NCBI GenBank assembly: GCA_003448675.1
Contig: DLXZ01000123.1
Location: forward strand, 1 to 7,980
Length of the DNA: 7,980 nt
Source: Porticoccaceae bacterium
GTDB taxonomy: Bacteria > Pseudomonadota > Gammaproteobacteria > Pseudomonadales > Porticoccaceae
Reading direction: 5' to 3'
A program made the translations under genes and the position numbers. Shown here piece by piece: positions 1 to 5,576 of the stretch (positions are counted from its first letter, which is position 1; each line of letters opens with the position of its first letter). Under the pieces are notes generated by a model that ran no database searches, was not told where the DNA came from, and saw only the letters and a program-made list of their open reading frames with translations.

Positions 1-2
1 AG

Positions 3-860
3 CGCCAGGCTGAATACCCGAAGCAAACGTTTAAAGATAACGGTATCTATCCCTTTCACTTCATGTACGACACGGGGATTTTGGAAGAACTCAAGGACAT
101 TATTTTTAAGCGGGAAAAACAAGCGCAAGAGCGCGCTGGAGCCATTACCGACTGGACCGATCGCTTACTGGAATGGAGTACACGCATTCCTGGGCGGGCC
201 CTGTGGCGTGAAATGAAAAGCGGGGCCGCTCGACCCTTTCTACCCGGGTGCGCCGGTACGCGGACACTCAAGATTTTTCTGGATGAGCTGGCGCGAAAAG
301 GCAGCACCAGACTGAAGGTGCATATTGTCGGCCACAGCACGGGCGCCATATTACTTGCCAACCTGCTTGAAGCCCTGGAAGAATTGGCGCCGGAGTTGCG
401 TTTGGCAAGCTGTACCTTGTTAGCGCCCGCATGTACCGTGGATTTGTTTCGCAGCCATTACTTCCCTTACCTGGCTCAAGGTGGTGACACCTTCGGCATT
501 GACAAAATGATGGTATACAACCTCACCGATGAACTGGAGCAAGATGACCAGGTCGGGCAGGTCTATCGCAAGTCGCTGCTGTACATGGTTTCCCGAGCGT
601 TTGAGGAACAAATTGATCCTCCGCAAGCCATCCTGGGAATGCAAAAGTACTCCGATGATTTGTTGGTGGAGTCGGCGGTGGAGGATCTGGATGAAAAATT
701 TCGCCTGATCTACAGTCGTGGTAGAGACGGCGACCCGTCCCAGAGCGAAACGCACGGTGGCTTCGATAATGACGTTGCGACCATGAATTCCCTACTGCAA
801 AGCATCCTTGAAGGGAAGGAGCCGAAGAACCCGTTTACCGCCGAGTCCCTCGACTATTAG
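3..860 (+). CDS. Alpha/beta hydrolase, GHSTG type (5' end missing)
   Basis: The reading frame is open from the left edge (first full codon at base 3) to a TAG at 858-860, giving 285 residues. The true start is therefore outside the window, and the ATG at 63 is probably internal: the 20 codons before it read as normal protein and no good ribosome site precedes it. The nucleophile elbow G-H-S-T-G is encoded at 330-344 after a hydrophobic beta strand (VHIV), with the candidate catalytic serine at 336-338. A late histidine in THGGFDND (753-755) fits the catalytic His. Acidic residues around NLTDELEQDD are candidates for the third triad member. No signal peptide can be judged because the N-terminus is missing. 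The fold resembles lipase/esterase and DUF676-like serine hydrolases; the substrate is unknown. The muramidase gene follows after 57 nt on the same strand. I am confident of the fold class, not of the function. Confidence 0.75.
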   Translation, partial: RQAEYPKQTFKDNGIYPFHFMYDTGILEELKDIIFKREKQAQERAGAITDWTDRLLEWSTRIPGRALWREMKSGAARPFLPGCAGTRTLKIFLDELARKGSTRLKVHIVGHSTGAILLANLLEALEELAPELRLASCTLLAPACTVDLFRSHYFPYLAQGGDTFGIDKMMVYNLTDELEQDDQVGQVYRKSLLYMVSRAFEEQIDPPQAILGMQKYSDDLLVESAVEDLDEKFRLIYSRGRDGDPSQSETHGGFDNDVATMNSLLQSILEGKEPKNPFTAESLDY

Positions 861-917
861 TATGGATTGATCTAAGCCAAACGCCGGTTTTGTTAGTGCA
901 ATTGAAGGAACAAGTAA

Positions 918-1487
918 ATGGCTAATTTTACTGAAGCTTATCGACTCACTTCTGCCCATGAAGGCGGTTACGTCAATGATCGCGTCGACCGGGGCGGCGA
1001 AACCTACCGGGGCATATCGCGCATCCATCATCCCAACTGGCAGGGGTGGCGGGTGATTGACGCAGCCAAAAGCGAGGCGAACTTTCCGGGCTCGCTAAAA
1101 TCCGACCGTAGCCTGCAGGCCAGCGTTAAAAAATTTTATAGGCAAAGGTATTGGGACCCATTCAGGGGGGACGATATTCCGGATCAGGAGGTCGCTAATG
1201 AACTATACGATACCGGCGTTAATATGGGGCTGCGCCGCGCGGTGCGCTTCCTGCAACATGGCTTGAATTTACTCAATCGCGACGAAAAAGATTATCGGGA
1301 TCTGGTGGTGGACGGCTGGTTCGGTGAGCGAACACTGGCTACCTTGCTGACCCATCTGGAGCAGGAAGAAAACGCCGATCCCCTGTTGAAGCTACTGAAC
1401 ATACAACAGGGCGCACGCTATGCAGCCATCATGGAGGCCGACAGCAGCCAGGAGCGTTTTGCCCGCGGTTGGCTCAAACGCGCCTGA
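918..1487 (+). CDS. GH108-type N-acetylmuramidase (lysozyme-like) with peptidoglycan-binding domain
   Basis: A 189-residue protein with the signature of glycoside hydrolase family 108. An early H-E-G-G-Y-V-N-D (residues 14-21) carries the expected catalytic glutamate E15, followed by D-R-G-G-E-T-Y-R-G-I (24-33). The C-terminal half (about 90-145: YDTGVNMG, RAVRFLQ, VDGWFGERTLATL) looks like the peptidoglycan-binding domain that accompanies this family (PG_binding_3). Family members cleave the glycan backbone of peptidoglycan and occur as phage endolysins and as bacterial autolysins. The length is typical for the family. There is no signal peptide or N-terminal membrane segment, so the enzyme would need a holin, a secretion machine or cell lysis to reach the wall. 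The start is ATG 918 with AAGGAA at 904-909. No holin or phage structural gene is adjacent; the neighbour is a serine hydrolase. Confidence 0.88.
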   Translation: MANFTEAYRLTSAHEGGYVNDRVDRGGETYRGISRIHHPNWQGWRVIDAAKSEANFPGSLKSDRSLQASVKKFYRQRYWDPFRGDDIPDQEVANELYDTGVNMGLRRAVRFLQHGLNLLNRDEKDYRDLVVDGWFGERTLATLLTHLEQEENADPLLKLLNIQQGARYAAIMEADSSQERFARGWLKRA

Positions 1488-1527
1488 TGCAAGGCATCGT
1501 GCGCCTTATCTGAAGAGCCCTGACTAT

Positions 1528-2172
1528 TCAGTGAAAATCGATGCCCAAAACAGCTGACAGGTCGGTAATAGCCTGTGCCTCCGAAAGCACCTTGATGGTG
1601 GTCATGCCCAGTTGGCGGGCGGGCTTCAGGTTAATGCCCAGATCATCCAGATAAACCACGGCATTGGGCTGGACATCCATACGCTCACAGGCGAGCAGGT
1701 AGAATTCAGGCTGGGGTTTACGCATGCCTTCCTTGCTGGATTCCAGCACATGGTCAAACAGACTCATGGCCCGTTGCACGGCGGCGGCGTTTTCCGGTGT
1801 GCGGGACATACCCGGCCCCTTGCCTGAACGGACATTGTTGGTCAGGCAGGAAATCTTGTAGTCGCGCTTGCAGCGTTCCAACACCTTGACCATGCGTGGG
1901 CGAACGTCGCCGGCCAGCAGTTTGATAACTTCCTTGCCCGGCACTGGGTGGCCAGCGGCGGTGGATTCTTCAAGAAATAGCTGATCGAACTCGTCGATGG
2001 AAACCTTATTGGCTTCAAACTGCGCCCAGGCGTTGGTATCCGGGTTGGTGGCATTGATGCTCCGGATGAAGTTCATGGGCAGCCCCCGTTCGCTTTCGTA
2101 ACGTTTGAAGGCCTCAAAAGGCGAGCTGGTAATGACGCCGCCAAAATCCCAAAGTACTGCTTCTATGGCCAT
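1528..2172 (-). CDS. HAD-superfamily (subfamily IA) hydrolase, probable phosphatase
   Basis: A 214-residue haloacid-dehalogenase-fold protein with all four motifs. Motif I is LWDFGGVIT with nucleophile D9. Motif II is CLTNN with T111. Motif III is RKPQP with K152. Motif IV is VYLDDLGINLKPA with the Mg2+-binding pair D176/D177. A helical cap lies between motifs I and II, as in subfamily IA. The D+2 position, often Asp in phosphatases, is Gly (DFGG); this is also seen in the ACAD10-like, epoxide-hydrolase N-terminal-like and YihX-like groups, which this protein resembles most. The likely reaction is Mg2+-dependent dephosphorylation of a small metabolite, substrate unknown. The ATG at 2170-2172 is preceded by CAGGAACACC, a fair ribosome site. 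It is transcribed alone, convergent with the muramidase and divergent from cbpA. Confidence 0.88.
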   Translation of the reverse strand: MAIEAVLWDFGGVITSSPFEAFKRYESERGLPMNFIRSINATNPDTNAWAQFEANKVSIDEFDQLFLEESTAAGHPVPGKEVIKLLAGDVRPRMVKVLERCKRDYKISCLTNNVRSGKGPGMSRTPENAAAVQRAMSLFDHVLESSKEGMRKPQPEFYLLACERMDVQPNAVVYLDDLGINLKPARQLGMTTIKVLSEAQAITDLSAVLGIDFH

Positions 2173-2213
2173 AGCTGGTGTTCCTGATGAATCGTGTTGT
2201 CGCGCTGACTCGA

Positions 2214-2268
2214 CGCAACCTAAGTGAATTTTGTGCTGAAAAATGTAAGCGCGCTATCATAGGTTGCG
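2214..2268. repeat. 9-bp perfect inverted repeat flanking the HAD gene start of transcription
   Basis: CGCAACCTA at 2214-2222 is the exact reverse complement of TAGGTTGCG at 2260-2268, with 37 nt between. The right arm overlaps the -10 element and spacer of the candidate HAD promoter; the left arm falls about 27-35 nt downstream of the predicted start of transcription. Because one arm lies upstream of that start, an operator pair is more plausible than an RNA hairpin. The arm-to-arm centre distance is 46 bp. No regulator can be named. Confidence 0.4.
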
Positions 2269-2284
2269 GGCTGAATTCTCGCAA
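2256..2284 (-). promoter_or_regulatory. Candidate sigma70 promoter for the HAD hydrolase
   Basis: Read on the minus strand, TTGCGA (2279-2284, 4/6 match to TTGACA) is followed after exactly 17 nt by TATGAT (2256-2261, 5/6 match to TATAAT). The predicted start of transcription near 2249 would give a leader of about 77 nt before the ATG. Assigned by eye from consensus only. One arm of a 9-bp inverted repeat overlaps the -10 element, which hints at regulation. Confidence 0.5.
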
Positions 2285-2482
2285 ACCTGCACGAGAACAT
2301 GTCAAGCCGGGTTGGTAAAACTCAGCTAAAGGCTACTTGAAAGTTGCTTATTCCGGATCAATAACTGTCTGTTGAGTGCTGCTATCTTTTAACCGATGCT
2401 TTTTCGTGTTTGCTAAGCTAGGAACGTCAGCCAACCAGGATTCAGGTGAGGAAAGCGGCGTTACTGTCATCGTGGAGGTGCG

Positions 2483-3442
2483 ATGGAATTCAGGGATTAT
2501 TACCAAATACTGGAACTAGAGCGTGATGCCAGCCAGGACGATGTCAAGCGTGCCTATCGCAAACTGGCGCGTAAATATCATCCGGATGTCAGCTCCGAAG
2601 CCGATGCGGAAGAAAAATTCAAGGCTGTCGGTGAGGCCTATGAGGTGCTCAAGGATCCCGAAAAGCGGGCTGCCTATGATCAACTGGGTGCTGACTGGCA
2701 GGCAGGCCAGGAATTTAACGCGCCCCCCGGCTGGGACGCGGGTTTCGAATTTAGCGGTGGCGGTTTCACCCAGGGCGATAGCCAGGCTTTTAGCGATTTT
2801 TTTGAATCGCTATTTGGCCAGCGCTTTGATAGTGGCGGGGCTTCCGCATTCAAGCGGGGGCCGCGAGGCTATCAGGGCCGCGGCCAGGATCATCATGCCC
2901 GCATCATGATTGATCTGGAGGACTCGCTAAACGGTGCCTCGCGGGCGATTACCTTGCGTGTGCCCGAGGTGGACAGGACCGGACATGTATATACCCGCAA
3001 CCACACACTCAATGTGAAAATTCCCAAAGGCGTTGCACCGGGGCAGCAAATCCGCTTACAAGGGCAGGGTGATCCCGGCCCCGGTGGCGGCCCGGCTGGC
3101 GACCTTTATCTGGAAGTGGTATTTAAACCTCACCGCCGGTATCGTCTGGAAGGACGGGATATTTATCTGTATTTGCCAGTGGCTCCCTGGGAAGCGGCTC
3201 TGGGCGCTACTGTCAAGGCGCCCACGCCCACGGGCGTCGTTGATTTGAAGATTCCAGCAGGCAGCAAAGCAGGTAAAAAAATGCGCATAAAAGGCCGGGG
3301 CTTGCCCGGTAAACAGGCAGGGGATTTTTACGTGGTTATCGAGCTGGTGTTGCCACCAGTTGATGACGACAAGGTTAAACAGGCTTATCAAGACCTGGCA
3401 CGTGTTAGCGGCTTTAATCCCCGTGCGGATCTGGGAGTTTGA
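2483..3442 (+). CDS. cbpA: Curved-DNA-binding J-protein CbpA (DnaJ-type co-chaperone)
   Basis: A 319-residue type II (class B) J-domain protein. The J domain occupies about residues 5-70 (YYQILELERDASQDDVKRAY) with the essential H33-P34-D35 loop that stimulates the ATPase of DnaK. A Gly/Phe-rich linker follows (about 71-130, including FSGGGF and FFESLFG). Two beta-rich substrate-binding domains then run from about 137 to 295 (VKIPKGVAPGQQIRLQGQG; LKIPAGSKAGKKMRIKGRG). The cysteine zinc-finger domain of true DnaJ is absent, as in CbpA; E. coli CbpA is about 306 residues. CbpA is a cytoplasmic and nucleoid-associated co-chaperone. The ATG at 2483 follows GGAGGTG. The next gene encodes its modulator CbpM, which firmly supports the name. 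Confidence 0.95.
   Translation: MEFRDYYQILELERDASQDDVKRAYRKLARKYHPDVSSEADAEEKFKAVGEAYEVLKDPEKRAAYDQLGADWQAGQEFNAPPGWDAGFEFSGGGFTQGDSQAFSDFFESLFGQRFDSGGASAFKRGPRGYQGRGQDHHARIMIDLEDSLNGASRAITLRVPEVDRTGHVYTRNHTLNVKIPKGVAPGQQIRLQGQGDPGPGGGPAGDLYLEVVFKPHRRYRLEGRDIYLYLPVAPWEAALGATVKAPTPTGVVDLKIPAGSKAGKKMRIKGRGLPGKQAGDFYVVIELVLPPVDDDKVKQAYQDLARVSGFNPRADLGV
3433..3437 (+). promoter_or_regulatory. Ribosome binding site that sets the cbpM start
   Basis: GGGAG lies inside the 3' end of cbpA, 7 nt before the ATG at 3445. An in-frame TTG at 3439 would add two residues, but only 1 nt would separate it from this site, so ATG 3445 is preferred. Confidence 0.6.
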
Positions 3443-3444
3443 AG

Positions 3445-3780
3445 ATGGCGGCACCAGGGTCAGGTACAACAAAAAGAACCCTCAGCGGTGTTTTACTGGA
3501 TGAAGAAACACTGCTGAGTCTGGCGGATATGGCGCGAGCCTGTGCAGTCCATGCTGACTATATTATCGAGTTGGTCGAGGAGGGGGTTATCGAGAAGCAG
3601 GGTAATGAACCCCTCGAATGGCGTTTCAATGCCCTGTGTCTGCGCAAGGCTCGCAAGGCCGTGCGTCTGCAAAATGACCTGGGCGTCAATATGCCCGGTG
3701 TGGCTCTGGCCTTGCAGCTTCTGGACGAGCTGGAGGCACTACAAGACCAGTTGACCCACCTGCCGAGAGAGCTGTTATGA
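3445..3780 (+). CDS. cbpM: Chaperone modulator CbpM
   Basis: A 111-residue MerR-like helix-turn-helix protein of the CbpM family. The features are an N-terminal LADMARACAVHADYIIELVEEGVIE helical segment (about 26-50), an EWRF motif (58-61), then LRKARKAVRLQNDLGVNMPGVALALQLLDELEALQ (about 66-100), the conserved RLQxDLGxNxxGxALxLxLLDE pattern of the family. E. coli CbpM is about 101 residues. The known role is to bind the J domain of CbpA and inhibit both its co-chaperone and DNA-binding activities. The start at ATG 3445 is 2 nt after the cbpA stop (3440-3442); a TTG at 3439 is a less likely alternative. Its TGA overlaps the trxC ATG (ATGA, 3777-3780), implying coupled translation across the three genes. 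Confidence 0.92.
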   Translation: MAAPGSGTTKRTLSGVLLDEETLLSLADMARACAVHADYIIELVEEGVIEKQGNEPLEWRFNALCLRKARKAVRLQNDLGVNMPGVALALQLLDELEALQDQLTHLPRELL

Positions 3781-4220
3781 GCGATATGATCCATGTTTTT
3801 TGCCCAGCGTGTTTTGCGCCCAACCGCCTGCCCGAAGCCAGGATTGACGCCGGGCCACGGTGCGGGGCCTGCAAAAACGCCCTGATCGGCGGGGTCGTGC
3901 CTAACCTTAACGCCAAATACTTTGCAAAAATCACCCAGGGCAGCAGCCTGCCGGTGTTGGTGGACTGTTGGGCGCCCTGGTGTGGACCTTGCACGGCCAT
4001 GGCGCCAGCCTTTGAACAGGCGGCCCAGGCGTTGCAGGGACAGGTCTACTTTGCCAAGTTGAATACCGAAGAGGAGCAGATGCTGGGCCAGAGCCTGGGT
4101 ATTCGCAGTATCCCGACGCTGTTGCTCTTTGCCCGCGGTAAGGAGGTCGCTCGCCAGGCCGGGGCCATGTCCGCGGAGCAAATCACCAGTTGGTTGAAAG
4201 TCCAGCTTCAAAATGGCTGA
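3777..4220 (+). CDS. trxC: Thioredoxin 2 (TrxC) with N-terminal zinc ribbon
   Basis: A 147-residue thiol-disulfide oxidoreductase. The N-terminus holds two CxxC pairs, C9-P-A-C12 and C29-G-A-C32, which bind zinc in thioredoxin 2. The thioredoxin fold follows, with the active site W68-C-G-P-C72 and the conserved cis-proline in RSIPT (P113). E. coli Trx2 is about 139 residues. The enzyme reduces cytoplasmic protein disulfides, with electrons from thioredoxin reductase, and is linked to oxidative stress in E. coli. An additional cysteine, C64 in VDCWAPWCGPC, replaces the usual phenylalanine five residues before the first catalytic cysteine. The start ATG overlaps the cbpM stop, so trxC is the third gene of the cbpA operon; an OxyR site is not expected or seen immediately upstream. 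Confidence 0.95.
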   Translation: MSDMIHVFCPACFAPNRLPEARIDAGPRCGACKNALIGGVVPNLNAKYFAKITQGSSLPVLVDCWAPWCGPCTAMAPAFEQAAQALQGQVYFAKLNTEEEQMLGQSLGIRSIPTLLLFARGKEVARQAGAMSAEQITSWLKVQLQNG

Positions 4221-4332
4221 TGCGGGCCGGGATTCACACTTAAGCTTCTTTCATCAATGGTGATTTTTCATCGGTGCCGGTAGTATCCCTGGTTTCACAC
4301 CGTTAAAACCATAACAAATTAAGGAAATCCGT

Positions 4333-4884
4333 ATGAAGTTATCGAAACCCCGTATCACCCCTATGGAGCCTAATGAGTGGAGTGAGGCCCAGAAGGATAT
4401 GCTGGCGCCCATCAAGGAGTCCGGCCCTTTCTACAATGTCCTGGGGACTATTAGCCGACACTGGGATGCAGCGGAGAAATTCACCGTCTGGGCCTACCAT
4501 ATTATGGGGGAGACCTCGCGCCTGCAGCCTCGTGAGCGGGAAATACTGATTTTGCGCATCGGCTGGTTGTGCGAAGCGGAGTATGAATGGGGTCAGCACG
4601 TGATTTTCGGCCGCGAAGCGGGCCTCACTGATGAGGAAATCCAGCGTATCAAAAAGGGCCCTGATGCCGAGGGCTGGAGCGCCTTTGATGCCGCATTGCT
4701 GCGCGCCACCGATGAATTGCACGAAGGTGCCTGTATCAGCGATGCCACCTGGGCCGAACTGAGCCAGCAGTACGACCAGCAGCAAATGATGGACGTGGTG
4801 TTCACTGTGGGCCAGTACAACATGGTGTCCATGGCCCTGAACAGCTTTGGCGTGCAACTCGACGAGGGAGTGGACGGTTTTTAA
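4333..4884 (+). CDS. Carboxymuconolactone decarboxylase (CMD/AhpD-fold) family protein without CXXC
   Basis: A 183-residue all-helical protein of the CMD/AhpD-like superfamily. The core is LQPREREILILRIGWLCEAEYEWGQHVIFGREAGLTDEEI (about 64-103), with the family pattern of E70, C80, the AEYEWGQH segment and H89. When H89 is aligned with the AhpD histidine, the two redox cysteines of CXXC correspond to A82 and E85, so peroxidase or disulfide reductase activity of the AhpD kind is not expected. A second helical repeat (FDAALLRATDELHEGACISDATWAEL) is typical. The nearest reaction type would be decarboxylation or isomerisation of a cyclic acid, but the substrate cannot be told. The ATG at 4333 follows AAGGAA (4321-4326). 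The gene stands alone, 112 nt after trxC, with no pathway genes beside it. Confidence 0.88.
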   Translation: MKLSKPRITPMEPNEWSEAQKDMLAPIKESGPFYNVLGTISRHWDAAEKFTVWAYHIMGETSRLQPREREILILRIGWLCEAEYEWGQHVIFGREAGLTDEEIQRIKKGPDAEGWSAFDAALLRATDELHEGACISDATWAELSQQYDQQQMMDVVFTVGQYNMVSMALNSFGVQLDEGVDGF

Positions 4885-4893
4885 ACAGGCACT

Positions 4894-4910
4894 TCAGTCT
4901 GGGGGACTGA
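4894..4910 (+). terminator. Stem-loop just after the CMD gene, weak terminator candidate
   Basis: TCAGTC (4894-4899) pairs perfectly with GACTGA (4905-4910) around a 5-nt TGGGG loop, 9 nt after the CMD stop codon. There is no T-tract downstream, so intrinsic termination is uncertain; it may instead protect the 3' end of the transcript. Confidence 0.3.
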
Positions 4911-4945
4911 TGATGATACAAACAAACTTGCACGGATACTAAACA

Positions 4946-4973
4946 GTGACGCGGCTCTCGAATAATAGATAAT
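4946..4973 (+). promoter_or_regulatory. Candidate sigma70 promoter for the bactofilin gene
   Basis: GTGACG (4946-4951, 4/6 to TTGACA) precedes GATAAT (4968-4973, 5/6 to TATAAT) with a 16-nt spacer. An alternative -10, TACAAT (5002-5007), has only a weak -35 (CTGATG at 4979-4984). Which is used cannot be decided by reading. An inverted repeat brackets the first one. Confidence 0.35.
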
Positions 4974-4999
4974 CCCGTCTGATGATCACTAGAGAGCCG
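4952..4999. repeat. 8-bp perfect inverted repeat around the bactofilin promoter
   Basis: CGGCTCTC at 4952-4959 is the exact reverse complement of GAGAGCCG at 4992-4999, with 32 nt between. The left arm begins directly after the candidate -35 hexamer and the right arm falls just past the expected start of transcription. The arm centres are 40 bp apart. This resembles a two-site operator; in a read-through transcript from upstream it could also form a hairpin. Confidence 0.4.
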
Positions 5000-5039
5000 T
5001 TTACAATGCGTTAGTCAAACGACGGTAAAGGAGATCAAT

Positions 5040-5567
5040 ATGTTCGAAAAGCAACGTAATGGTAAAACCGTGCCCGCATCCGACGTCAGTAGTGACTCCG
5101 CGGCCGCAACCCCCTTCCAGGATAGCCCATCGTCGAGCGTGCGACGGTCCGCGTTAATTGGATCGTCGATTAAAATCACGGGCGACGTGGTCGGTGATGA
5201 AAACCTTGTTATCGATGGTTCGGTCGAAGGGACGATTAATTTATCCTCCAATGAACTGGTGATCGGCCAGAGTGGACACATCAATGCCAATATGAGTGCT
5301 AACATTATTCGAGTGGACGGTGAGGTAAAAGGCGATATCAACGGACAGGAGAAAGTCATCGTCTCCAAAACCGGACGAGTCAAGGGTAATATCGTCGCAC
5401 CTCGGGTAACCCTGGAAGATGGCGCCAAATTCAAGGGTAGTATTGATATGGATCCAGGTGGCTTAGAGACGTCGACCACCCATATGGAAAAACCAGGCTC
5501 TTCTCTCACTAAGACAAAGGGCGTTAACGATATCCTGGAAAAGGCTTCTTCAGATACCGGCGGATAA
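5040..5567 (+). CDS. Bactofilin (polymer-forming cytoskeletal protein)
   Basis: A 175-residue bactofilin. A short disordered, Ser/Pro/Ala-rich N-terminal tail (about 1-36) leads into the family's right-handed beta-helix core (about 38-137). The core opens with ALIGSSIKITGDVVGDENLVIDG and continues with regular repeats such as VEGTINL, INANMSAN, VKGDINGQ, VKGNIVAP and FKGSID. A flexible C-terminal tail (about 138-175) follows. Bactofilins self-assemble without nucleotide into membrane-associated filaments that position cell-wall enzymes, polar machinery or chromosome-segregation factors. The length is typical. The ATG at 5040 has a strong ribosome site, AAAGGAGA at 5027-5034. There is no M23 peptidase neighbour, which often accompanies bactofilins; instead an unrecognised methyltransferase-like ORF follows after 9 nt. 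Confidence 0.95.
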   Translation: MFEKQRNGKTVPASDVSSDSAAATPFQDSPSSSVRRSALIGSSIKITGDVVGDENLVIDGSVEGTINLSSNELVIGQSGHINANMSANIIRVDGEVKGDINGQEKVIVSKTGRVKGNIVAPRVTLEDGAKFKGSIDMDPGGLETSTTHMEKPGSSLTKTKGVNDILEKASSDTGG

Positions 5568-5576
5568 TACCGAGCC

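Larger units (their letters stand above)
2173..2482. other. 310-bp divergent intergenic region between the HAD gene and cbpA
   Basis: This gap holds the HAD promoter and inverted repeat near its left end. The cbpA side (about 2300-2470) shows no convincing sigma70 promoter to me. A heat-shock-like CTTGAAA at 2336-2342 lies 10 nt before CCGGAT at 2353-2358; the spacing is short and the -10 imperfect, so it is only suggestive. A strong Shine-Dalgarno GGAGGTG lies at 2474-2480. A small minus-strand reading frame here has no family resemblance and I do not call it. No RNA gene or repeat array is seen. Confidence 0.6.

Noticed and set aside
1486..1498. Small hairpin GATGC-AAG-GCATC between the convergent muramidase and HAD genes
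   Set aside because: Only a 5-bp stem with a 3-nt loop, overlapping the muramidase stop codon and with no T-tract on either side; too weak to call a terminator.
2114..2305. A 63-codon minus-strand frame covering the HAD gene 5' end and its promoter region
   Set aside because: No homology features, no ribosome site, and it overlaps the HAD gene start and promoter.
3558..4211. A 217-codon minus-strand reading frame opposite cbpM and trxC
   Set aside because: It is antisense to two unmistakable genes, has a low-complexity Arg/Gly/Ala-rich translation and no family motif; a shadow of codon bias.
4221..4332. Terminator or promoter between trxC and the CMD gene
   Set aside because: Only 4-5-bp stems and no good -35/-10 pair were found by eye, although the 112-nt gap and the strong ribosome site suggest a separate transcript.
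4339..4857. A 172-codon minus-strand frame opposite the CMD-family gene
   Set aside because: The translation is rich in His, Leu and Val runs and mirrors the coding strand's codon use; the plus-strand gene is clearly real.
5015..5509. A 164-codon minus-strand frame opposite bactofilin
   Set aside because: Ser/Thr/Pro/Leu-rich translation typical of an antisense shadow of the repeat-rich bactofilin gene.
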